Source of the DNA: Collinsella aerofaciens | Lineage (GTDB): Bacteria > Actinomycetota > Coriobacteriia > Coriobacteriales > Coriobacteriaceae | Direction of reading: 5' to 3' | Assembly (NCBI RefSeq): GCF_015670795.1 | Contig: NZ_JADPCJ010000002.1 | Coordinates: 22,287-86,286 of the forward strand | Length of the DNA stretch: 64,000 nucleotides | Part shown: one piece after another, positions 51,521-58,168 of the stretch | Layout: the number at the start of each line of letters is the position of its first letter | Position numbering within the stretch: position 1 is the first letter of the stretch | The notes under the pieces: generated by a model | What the model was told of the DNA's origin: nothing | Database searches by the model: none | The model's input: only the letters and a program-made list of their open reading frames with translations | Translations under genes and position numbers: made by a program

Positions 51521-51555
51521 AAAAGGAGCTGTTCCATGGGGACGGCTCCTTTTTC
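51521..51555 (+). terminator. Terminator of glmU
   Basis: Stem AAAAGGAGC/GCTCCTTTT followed by T. The loop contains GGGGAC. Confidence 0.85.
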
Positions 51556-51697
51556 TATCGTGACCTGCGCGACCGGATGAGTGGTCGGTTCGTGTCCGTT
51601 GACGGTAAAGACGTTATCAAGACCCGATTAACCCCGCCGCACGGTTACAATGCAAAAAGGCATCTATATGGCATTCGATGTATAAAGGAGAAGGGTA

Positions 51698-52684
51698 ATG
51701 CCGATTAATGATCCCGAGAAGTCGGAGAATATGCGCAAGTCCATCCGCGTGTATTCCGGTTCCTCCAACCGTCCCCTCGCTCAGAAGATCGCTGAGTACC
51801 TTGGGGTCGAGCTTTCGGGCCTTACGCTAAAGCAGTTCGCCAACGGTGAGATTTACGCCCGCTACGACGAGACCGTCCGCGGCGCCGACGTCTTCCTGAT
51901 TCAGTCCGTGGCCGGCGGCAACGTCAACGACATGCTCATGGAGCTGCTCATCGCCACCGACGCTGCCAAGCGCGCATCCGCCCGCTCCATCACCGCCGTC
52001 ATCACCCACTACGGCTATGCCCGCCAGGACCGCAAGGCCGGCCCGCGCGAGCCCATCACCGCCCGCCTCGTCGCCAACCTGCTCGAGCGCGCCGGCGTCG
52101 ACCGCATCATCACCCTCGACCTGCACCAGGGTCAGATCCAGGGCTTCTTTGATATCCCGGTCAACCACCTGTCCGCACTGCCGCTGTTTGGCCAGTACTA
52201 CAACGCCATGAACTTCGACACCGACAACCTGGTTGTCGTCTCCCCCGACGTGGGCCGCGCCAAGGCCGCCAAGAAGCTGTCCGACATGCTCGGCTGCGAC
52301 CTGGCCATCGCCCACAAGGGCCGTCCGCGCCACAACGCCGCCGAGGTCATGGGCATCATCGGTGACATCAAGGGCAAGACCTGCATCATCAACGACGACA
52401 TGATCGACACCGCTGGCACCCTGTGCGCCAACGTCAAGGAGCTCAAGGCTATGGGCGCTGGCGACATCTACGTCTGCGCCACCCACGGCATCTTCTCCGG
52501 TCCGGCCATCGAGCGTCTGAACGACGCCCCGATCGTCGAGTGCCTCGTCACCGACGCCATTCCCGTCGAGGTCGGCGGCAAGATCAAGACCATCTCGGTC
52601 GCCGAGGAGTTCGCTCAGGCCATCTCCGCCGTTTACCACGAGGAGCCCGTCTCCACGCTCGTCGGCGGCGACTTCGCGCTGTAG
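51698..52684 (+). CDS. prs: Ribose-phosphate diphosphokinase (PRPP synthase)
   Basis: 328 residues. Makes PRPP from ribose 5-phosphate and ATP for nucleotides, His and Trp. Motifs: FANGEIYARYDETVRGADVF (in two pieces), YARQDRK with the catalytic loop, DLHQGQIQGFFDIP, the PRPP site DDMIDTAGT and CATHGIFSGPA. Full length. The first 13 residues (MPINDPEKSENMR) are an extension relative to most Prs. The stretch just upstream contains TACAAT (51646-51651), a possible -10. Strong terminator follows. Housekeeping gene, single unit. Confidence 0.97.
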   Translation: MPINDPEKSENMRKSIRVYSGSSNRPLAQKIAEYLGVELSGLTLKQFANGEIYARYDETVRGADVFLIQSVAGGNVNDMLMELLIATDAAKRASARSITAVITHYGYARQDRKAGPREPITARLVANLLERAGVDRIITLDLHQGQIQGFFDIPVNHLSALPLFGQYYNAMNFDTDNLVVVSPDVGRAKAAKKLSDMLGCDLAIAHKGRPRHNAAEVMGIIGDIKGKTCIINDDMIDTAGTLCANVKELKAMGAGDIYVCATHGIFSGPAIERLNDAPIVECLVTDAIPVEVGGKIKTISVAEEFAQAISAVYHEEPVSTLVGGDFAL

Positions 52685-52717
52685 TCCAACGCGCATCGCA
52701 TCATCTTTGATGCTTTT

Positions 52718-52750
52718 AAAGGGTCGGAAGCTCGCTTCCGACCCTTTTTC
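52718..52750 (+). terminator. Terminator of prs
   Basis: Perfect 14-bp stem AAAGGGTCGGAAGC/GCTTCCGACCCTTT with a T-run after it. Confidence 0.93.
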
Positions 52751-52770
52751 TATCCCTCGCCAACCTTCCC

Positions 52771-52972
52771 TGGACAATTGGTTCAGATACGTATTTTTTA
52801 AAGCCCCAAAGGGCCGTTCGGAGCCTTCTGAGCTCCCCGGCGGATGCCATGCCGCCCAAAGCTCATCGTTTTCGAGTACAACCGCCGCATATTTACCCTC
52901 AAATCACCCTCGAAGGCCCTTAGAAACGCCTCGAATGCCCGTCGCCTTATACGTATCTGAACTAACTGTCCA
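52771..52972. repeat. 202-bp terminal-inverted-repeat element, copy L
   Basis: The 24-nt arm at 52771-52794 (starts TGGACAATTGGTTCAGATAC) is inverted at 52949-52972 with two mismatches. Each arm contains ATACGTAT. The interior holds no gene and differs from the interior of the copy at 54297. It lies 163 bp before the nuclease gene. The rest of the 451-nt gap shows nothing else. Confidence 0.8.
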
Positions 52973-53135
52973 GTAGCTATCGTCAACCTTCGCGGCAGAG
53001 CTCAATTTCCTGCAATCCCCTCAACCGATTCCACCGATTTCATAACACCCAGCCGTTCATGGCGCACAGCGCCCCGCTGAGCGAAAAGAACGGTATGGCG
53101 GTCGCATTCTGCCGCCAACTTAGTACGTTATAGCT

Positions 53136-54263
53136 ATGACGACCGTGATTTCACATTTCTCCGCCCTCCGCGCAATTCGTCGCGCACGACGGGCGTACTC
53201 TGCCCTACCCTGGGACTCCGTTGATAGTGAACAGCAAGCACAGGCCTTGGCTAGCTGCATTCCCAATAATGACGCGATAGACTTTGACGCACTTTCGATA
53301 CTCGACGCCTGGAATGAAGATGATTCCGAACTACTCGATCTTCTCGTTTCAAACGAAGACAACAGACGCCCCGACAAGCGACTTCTTCAGCATATTCTCT
53401 CCGCTCCTCTTCCTGAAGGTGCAATTATGCACGTCGAGGCTGACATCTACGCAACGTCTCCTGCCATGACAGCCATGCTTTGTTCCAAAAATGAATCAGT
53501 CGCCAAAACCTTGATGCTCCTTATGGAGCTGCTCGGAACCTACTCCCTTCCTCCCGGGGCAACATACCCCATTGCCTATGACGACATCTGGCCCAAGGGC
53601 GATGACTACGAAGCGATGGACGACCTCGATTGCCGGGGCGACCAGTCGGCGACCGAACAGCAGAACGAAACCCGCTACGAACAGGCGCACTACAAATGCG
53701 AGCCCGCCACGACCATCGAAGATCTCGAGGCGGTCGCGCGCTTCGCCAAAAGTAGCTCATACACCTCGTTTCGCACGGCAGTCAAGCTTGCCCGACCCGG
53801 ATCTGCATCCCCAGCCGAATCCCTAATGTTAGCCGTTCTCGGAGCGCCCATGCGCTTTGGCGGATTCGGATGTTGCAGCCTGCCCATGGGAGGCCTGCTA
53901 CTCAACTATCGAATCGACTTCGACACTCTTGCGGTTAACATGTCCTCCGGCATCCCTTACGCCATCTGCGACCTATATTGCCCGGCCGCCGGAGTCGACA
54001 ACGAATACAACGGAATTGGGCATGAGCTTCAAAACGCTCGCATCCACGATGGCAATCGAAATAATGGCCTCAAGGCAATGGGCATCCACGTCCTGGTTAT
54101 CAATCGCGACCAAATGAAAGACCTTGTTGCACTCGAAGCCTTCGCCCAAACGATGCATCGACTCGCAGGAGTCCGATTCCGATATCGCATCAAGGGCTAT
54201 CGCAAGCGTCAGGCCGCTTGGCTCAACGCTCTGCGGGCCGGAATCGGCCTTGCGCCGGTCTAA
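53136..54263 (+). CDS. Unassigned protein with DUF559/Vsr-like (PD-(D/E)XK-type) C-terminal domain
   Basis: 375 residues, not in any family I can name with certainty. The C-terminal about 110 residues show the DUF559/Vsr-like nuclease pattern: an Asp in ICDLYCPAAGVDNEYNGIGH with E-x-N-G-x-x-H, then HDGNRNNGLKAMGIHVLVI with D-x-x-R, L and G. This is the strand-helix pattern of short-patch-repair-like endonucleases. The N-terminal 260 residues (helical, with ATYPIAYDDIW and SPAESLMLAVLGAPMRFGGF) look like a partner domain seen beside such nucleases in Coriobacteria, by my recollection. GC is lower than neighbours. There is no ribosome site before the ATG at 53136, so either it is leaderless or the start is elsewhere. 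The two inverted-repeat elements flank it. An abortive-infection or defence role is possible but unproven. Confidence 0.65.
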   Translation: MTTVISHFSALRAIRRARRAYSALPWDSVDSEQQAQALASCIPNNDAIDFDALSILDAWNEDDSELLDLLVSNEDNRRPDKRLLQHILSAPLPEGAIMHVEADIYATSPAMTAMLCSKNESVAKTLMLLMELLGTYSLPPGATYPIAYDDIWPKGDDYEAMDDLDCRGDQSATEQQNETRYEQAHYKCEPATTIEDLEAVARFAKSSSYTSFRTAVKLARPGSASPAESLMLAVLGAPMRFGGFGCCSLPMGGLLLNYRIDFDTLAVNMSSGIPYAICDLYCPAAGVDNEYNGIGHELQNARIHDGNRNNGLKAMGIHVLVINRDQMKDLVALEAFAQTMHRLAGVRFRYRIKGYRKRQAAWLNALRAGIGLAPV

Positions 54264-54296
54264 ACGGCGAATCACCCGTGCGCCGTCGAACAGGGC

Positions 54297-54500
54297 TGGA
54301 CAGTTAGTTCAAATACGTATAAATAGACACATTGAATTAGGCTGTTTTGCAGCTATCTCTATACCATTCGCCCTATTTGAAAGCGGGGTAGACTTCAAAA
54401 CAGCGTCATATGGACTAACTAAAGTTCCAAAACAACGTATCGGCATTGAATTGAGCAATTCGAGTCCTCAGAACTTATACGTATCTGAACTAACTGTCCA
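54297..54500. repeat. 204-bp terminal-inverted-repeat element, copy R
   Basis: 24-nt arm at 54297-54320 (starts TGGACAGTTAGTTCAAATAC), inverted at 54477-54500 with one mismatch. Same arms and almost the same length as the copy at 52771, but the interior is unrelated and AT-richer. It lies 33 bp after the nuclease gene stop. Nothing else is seen in 54264-54614. Confidence 0.8.
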
Positions 54501-54614
54501 CCTCGGATTTTGACGGCCGTCCAAACGCCCCCAAACAACCTCAATTGCCCTCCATTTGACAGCGGCAACAGGGTCGCTCACCATAGCAGGCGACAAATCA
54601 ACGAAAGGATGAAC

Positions 54615-55244
54615 ATGGCAGCTGCACAGCCGCTTAAGATTCGCATGGTTGCCGGACTTGGCAACCCTGGCGATGAGTATGCCGAGACCCGCCACAACGC
54701 CGGTTTTAAGGCGATCGACGAGCTGGCCCGTCAGGCCGGCGTCACGTACTGGAAAAACCAAGCAGGCGCCGAGGTCGCGCTCATCAACATCAACGATGCC
54801 GAGGAAGAGAACGGCAAGCGCCAGATTGTACTGGTCAAGCCGCAGTCGTACATGAACACCTCGGGCGGGCCCATCTCCAAGCTCTGCCGCGAGTACAAGA
54901 TCAAGGCCGAGGAGCTGCTCGTCATCCACGACGAGCTCGATATTCCCGCCGGCGACGTGCGTGTTAAGGTGGGCGGAGGCCATGCCGGTCACAACGGCCT
55001 GCGCTCCATCATCGACAAGATGGGCAGCCGCGACTTTAGCCGTATCCGCACCGGCATCGGCAACCCTCCCGGCAAGATGGCCGTGGCAGACTACGTGCTC
55101 AAGCAGCTGCGCGCCCGCGAAGCCGAGGATTTCCAGGACACCTGCGCCCGCGCCGCAGATGTCGCCGGTCTGGCCATCGTCCACGGCGTAATCTACGCCC
55201 GCGATCACGTAAACGGCGCCGCTTCCGCCAACGGCAAGCACTAA
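54615..55244 (+). CDS. pth: Peptidyl-tRNA hydrolase
   Basis: 209 residues. Frees tRNA from peptidyl-tRNA dropped by stalled ribosomes. Motifs: GLGNPGDEYAETRHNAGF with the catalytic His of RHN, QSYMNTSG, IHDELDIPAG with the catalytic Asp, and GGHAGHNGLRSI. All key residues present. A His/Ala tail (GAASANGKH) extends it slightly beyond usual. Start ATG 54615, six bases after AAAGG; ATG 54609 is inside the site. Directly follows the inverted-repeat element. Confidence 0.95.
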   Translation: MAAAQPLKIRMVAGLGNPGDEYAETRHNAGFKAIDELARQAGVTYWKNQAGAEVALININDAEEENGKRQIVLVKPQSYMNTSGGPISKLCREYKIKAEELLVIHDELDIPAGDVRVKVGGGHAGHNGLRSIIDKMGSRDFSRIRTGIGNPPGKMAVADYVLKQLRAREAEDFQDTCARAADVAGLAIVHGVIYARDHVNGAASANGKH

Positions 55245-55262
55245 AACCTACCATTTAGAGAT

Positions 55263-55424
55263 GTTTATTTTGGCAGGTTTCATCTGCGGAAACGCCGCGG
55301 CGGCTGCGTCGCAATAAACCCTGTGCCGCTATACATATGCAACGCTCCAAAGGGGGCCGGCCTCACCGAAGCGCGAGGCCGGCCCCCTTTGCCGTTTTGC
55401 CTGATAAAACCTGCCAAAATAAAC
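55263..55424. repeat. 162-bp inverted-repeat element with nested hairpin
   Basis: Arm GTTTATTTTGGCAGGTTT (55263-55280) inverted at 55407-55424. In its interior lies a terminator-like stem at 55349-55390. Flanks continue the match (GAGA before, TCTC after). It lies in the 372-nt gap between pth and the NfnA-like gene, which holds no other gene. Confidence 0.75.
55349..55390 (+). terminator. Terminator of pth nested in the repeat element
   Basis: Perfect 16-bp stem AAAGGGGGCCGGCCTC/GAGGCCGGCCCCCTTT, then GCCGTTTTGCC. Strong enough to end pth transcription, although 105 nt past its stop. Confidence 0.7.
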
Positions 55425-55616
55425 CTCTCCCCCTTTGGCAGGTCGAAGTGGATAAACCCTGCTCCCAACCGCCGAAGACACACGTAAGTGACATGTCCAT
55501 GAGGGTATAATTTGCACCGTATGTCTGCACAACGCCTGTGCGCGTACGGTTTTATTCGGGCTACCGTCCATTTCCGTGGAGGCACGGTTCGGCGGCCCTA
55601 ACAAGAGAGGGGTTCT

Positions 55617-56456
55617 ATGTATAAGATCCTGGAGAAGACGCAGTTCTCGGAGAAGGTGTTCAAGTTCCGCATCGAGGCGCCCGCAATCGCCAAGCATGCG
55701 CACGCTGGACAGTTCCTCATGGTCCGCGCCAACGAGACGGGCGAGCGCGTCCCGTTTACCCTGGCCGGCTGGAACGGTGACGAGGGCTGGGTCGAGTTCA
55801 TCTTCATGGTGATCGGCAAGACCACCGAGATGCTGTCCACTTACGAAGCCGGCGAGTCGCTGCGCGACGTCGTGGGCCCGCTGGGCGTTCCCACCGAGAT
55901 GGCCGAGGGCCCCTGCGCCGTCATTGGCGGCGGCGTCGGCCTGGCAATTGCCTTCCCGGTCGCCAAGCACCTGGTCGAGACCGGTCACGAGGTGCACGCC
56001 ATCATGGGCGCCCGCACCAAGGACCTCCTGCTCATGGAGGACCAGTTCCGCGAGCTCCTCGACGAGGACCACATCCATATCACCACCGACGACGGTTCCT
56101 ACGGAGAGCAGGGCGTTGTCACCGCTCCGCTGGAGCGCCTGCTGCAGGACAAGGCCGTGAGCCAGGTCTTCTGCGTCGGCCCCGTTCCGATGATGAAGTT
56201 CTCGACCCTCACCGCCCAGAAGTACGACACCCCCATCACCGCGTCGCTCAACCCCATCATGGTTGACGGCACCGGTATGTGCGGCTGCTGCCGCGTCGAG
56301 GTGGGCGGCGTGACCAAGTTCGCTTGCGTCGACGGCCCCGACTTCGATGCCACCCTGGTCGACTGGGATGACCTTCGTGCCCGCCAGGCCGCTTACCGTT
56401 CCGAAGAGGGCGAGTCCCTCAAGGCCTATGAGGAAAAGAGCTGCGCATGCCACTAG
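55617..56456 (+). CDS. nfnA: FAD/NAD-binding reductase subunit, NfnA / SudB type
   Basis: 279 residues. Ferredoxin-NADP-reductase-like fold: FAD site RVPFTLAGWN, IGGGVGLAIAFPVAKHL (dinucleotide fold), FCVGPVPMM, and a C-terminal [2Fe-2S] motif in GTGMCGCCRV with a further Cys in FACVDGPDFD. This matches the small subunit of the NADH-dependent ferredoxin:NADP+ oxidoreductase and of sulfide dehydrogenase. It overlaps the next gene by ten bases. Together they can move electrons between NADH, ferredoxin and NADPH; whether they bifurcate is inference. Confidence 0.88.
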   Translation: MYKILEKTQFSEKVFKFRIEAPAIAKHAHAGQFLMVRANETGERVPFTLAGWNGDEGWVEFIFMVIGKTTEMLSTYEAGESLRDVVGPLGVPTEMAEGPCAVIGGGVGLAIAFPVAKHLVETGHEVHAIMGARTKDLLLMEDQFRELLDEDHIHITTDDGSYGEQGVVTAPLERLLQDKAVSQVFCVGPVPMMKFSTLTAQKYDTPITASLNPIMVDGTGMCGCCRVEVGGVTKFACVDGPDFDATLVDWDDLRARQAAYRSEEGESLKAYEEKSCACH

Positions 56457-57856
56457 TTAACGGTCGTTTCGTTGCCGATATGAAGTCGCCCCGTACCCCC
56501 GATAACGAGGAGCCGGCTGCCGAGCGCGCCTGCGACTTCCGCCCCGTCGACAAGGGCTTCACCGAGGAGATGGCGCTGGCCGAGGCCGAGCGCTGCCTCA
56601 ACTGCAAGAAGCCGTTCTGTGTTGAGGGCTGCCCCGTCAACATCAACATCCCCCGCTTTATCGAGCAGATCCGCGAGAAGGACTTCGGCGGCGCTCTCGA
56701 TACCATCCGCGAGGACTCCATGCTTCCCGCCATCTGCGGCCGTGTCTGCCCGCAGGAGAACCAGTGCGAGGGCAAGTGCATCCGTGGTAAGAAATCCGAG
56801 CCCGTGGCCATCGGCCAGCTCGAGCGCTTCCTGGGTGACCGCCCCGAGCTCGCCTCCACGCCCAAGATGGCCCCCAAGAACGGCAAGAAGGTCGCCGTCG
56901 TCGGCTCTGGCCCGTCCGGCATCACCTGCGCCGGCGAGCTCGCCCGCAACGGCTTTGACGTTACCGTCTTCGAGGCCTTCTTCACCGGCGGCGGCGTGCT
57001 GGTCTACGGCATCCCCGAGTTCCGTCTGCCCAAGGCGGTCGTCAAGCGCGAGATTGACGGCCTGGAGGACATGGGCGTCAAGTTTGAGTACAACTCCGTC
57101 GTGGGCAACATGGCCACGGCCGAGGAGCTGTTCGAGCAGGGCTTCGACGCCATCTACGTGGCGACCGGCGCTGGCCTGCCCAAGTTCCTCAACGTCCCCG
57201 GCGAGAACCTGCCCAACGTCTTCTTCGCAAACGAGTACCTCACCCGCGTGAACCTGATGAAGGCCAACAAGTTCCCCGAGTACGACACCCCCACCAAGCA
57301 CGGCAAGAACGTCGTTGTCTTTGGCGGCGGCAACGTGGCTATGGACGCCGTCCGTATCGCCAAGCGTCTGGGCGCCGAGCACGCCATCATCGCTTACCGC
57401 CGTACCGAGGACGAGATGCCCTGCCGTCGTGCCGAGCTGCACCACGCCAAGGCCGAGGGCGTCGAGGTTCTGCCGCTCGTTTCCCCGCTCGAGTTTGTCG
57501 CTGGCGAAGACGGCTCCGTGTGCGCCGTCAAGGTCCAGAAGATGGAGCTCGGCGAGCCCGACGAGTCCGGCCGTCGTCGCCCGGTGCCCATCGAGGGCGC
57601 CATCGAGGAGATCCCCTGCGACGTCGCGATCTCGGCTATCGGCACCAACGCCAACCCCTTCGCAAAGAAGATCGGCGGCAAGATGGAGCTCAACAAGTGG
57701 GGCTACATCGTCGCCGACGAGGAGACTGGCCAGACCACCGATCCCCGCATCTGGGCCGGCGGCGACATCGTCACCGGTGCCGCTACGGTCATTCTGGCGA
57801 TGGGCGCCGGCAAGAAGGCCGCCGCTTCCATCACCAAGAGCCTGCTGGGCGAGTAA
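56447..57856 (+). CDS. nfnB: NADPH-dependent glutamate-synthase-small-chain-like subunit, NfnB type
   Basis: 469 residues. N-terminal double [4Fe-4S] domain (CLNCKKPFCVEGCPVNINIP and CGRVCPQENQCEGKC), then FAD and NAD(P) dinucleotide folds: VVGSGPSGITCAGEL, VFGGGNVAMDAVRIAKRLGA, and the AGGDIVTGAATVILAMGAGKKAA end (shown in pieces). This is the GltD/NfnB fold; glutamate synthase is less likely because the large subunit is absent and the NfnA partner overlaps it. Last gene of the pair, ended by the hairpin at 57885. Overlap means translational coupling. Confidence 0.9.
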   Translation: MPLVNGRFVADMKSPRTPDNEEPAAERACDFRPVDKGFTEEMALAEAERCLNCKKPFCVEGCPVNINIPRFIEQIREKDFGGALDTIREDSMLPAICGRVCPQENQCEGKCIRGKKSEPVAIGQLERFLGDRPELASTPKMAPKNGKKVAVVGSGPSGITCAGELARNGFDVTVFEAFFTGGGVLVYGIPEFRLPKAVVKREIDGLEDMGVKFEYNSVVGNMATAEELFEQGFDAIYVATGAGLPKFLNVPGENLPNVFFANEYLTRVNLMKANKFPEYDTPTKHGKNVVVFGGGNVAMDAVRIAKRLGAEHAIIAYRRTEDEMPCRRAELHHAKAEGVEVLPLVSPLEFVAGEDGSVCAVKVQKMELGEPDESGRRRPVPIEGAIEEIPCDVAISAIGTNANPFAKKIGGKMELNKWGYIVADEETGQTTDPRIWAGGDIVTGAATVILAMGAGKKAAASITKSLLGE

Positions 57857-57884
57857 TCACCTACAGCGCTAGCCACCAAACGGC

Positions 57885-57922
57885 AAAGTCCCCGTCGAGC
57901 ACACGCCCGGCGGGGACTTTTT
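57885..57922 (+). terminator. Terminator of the NfnAB-like operon
   Basis: Stem AAAGTCCCCG/CGGGGACTTT followed by TT and CTA. 29 nt past the stop. Confidence 0.85.
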
Positions 57923-57934
57923 CTATGCCGGCCG

Positions 57935-57979
57935 CCCCACCACCACGATGGGGACAGGCACCTTTGTGGTGGTTTGGGG
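57935..57979. repeat. REP-like element with GGGGACAG and CCACCACCAC/GTGGTGG ends, copy 1
   Basis: 45 nt, CCACCAC...GTGGTGG ends with GGGGACAGGCACC in the middle. It resembles a copy at 60573. Such GGGGAC-bearing palindromes are known from REP-type elements of RAYT transposases in other bacteria. Confidence 0.6.
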
Positions 57980-57994
57980 CCTGACCGGCCAGTT

Positions 57995-58053
57995 TGTCTC
58001 GATCTGTAACAGGTAGGCCACGTTGAGTCCCGTAGTTGTTACAGATTGAGACA
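57995..58053. repeat. Hairpin repeat TCTCRATCTGTAACA family, copy 2
   Basis: 17-nt arms TGTCTCGATCTGTAACA and its inverse with one mismatch. Confidence 0.75.
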
Positions 58054-58075
58054 TTGTGCGAACGTCCGCTCGTTC

Positions 58076-58132
58076 ATCTCAATCTGTAACATCTAGAGCC
58101 GTTTTGGACAGTCTGATGTTACAGATTGAGAT
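58076..58132. repeat. Hairpin repeat TCTCRATCTGTAACA family, copy 3
   Basis: 16-nt arms ATCTCAATCTGTAACA and its inverse, perfect. Loop contains CTAGA as in copy 1. The 312-nt gap 57857-58168 is filled by the terminator, the REP-like element and these two copies. Confidence 0.8.
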
Positions 58133-58168
58133 TTTGCTAAAGACGAGGATGGGCGCCGCCGCAAAAAC

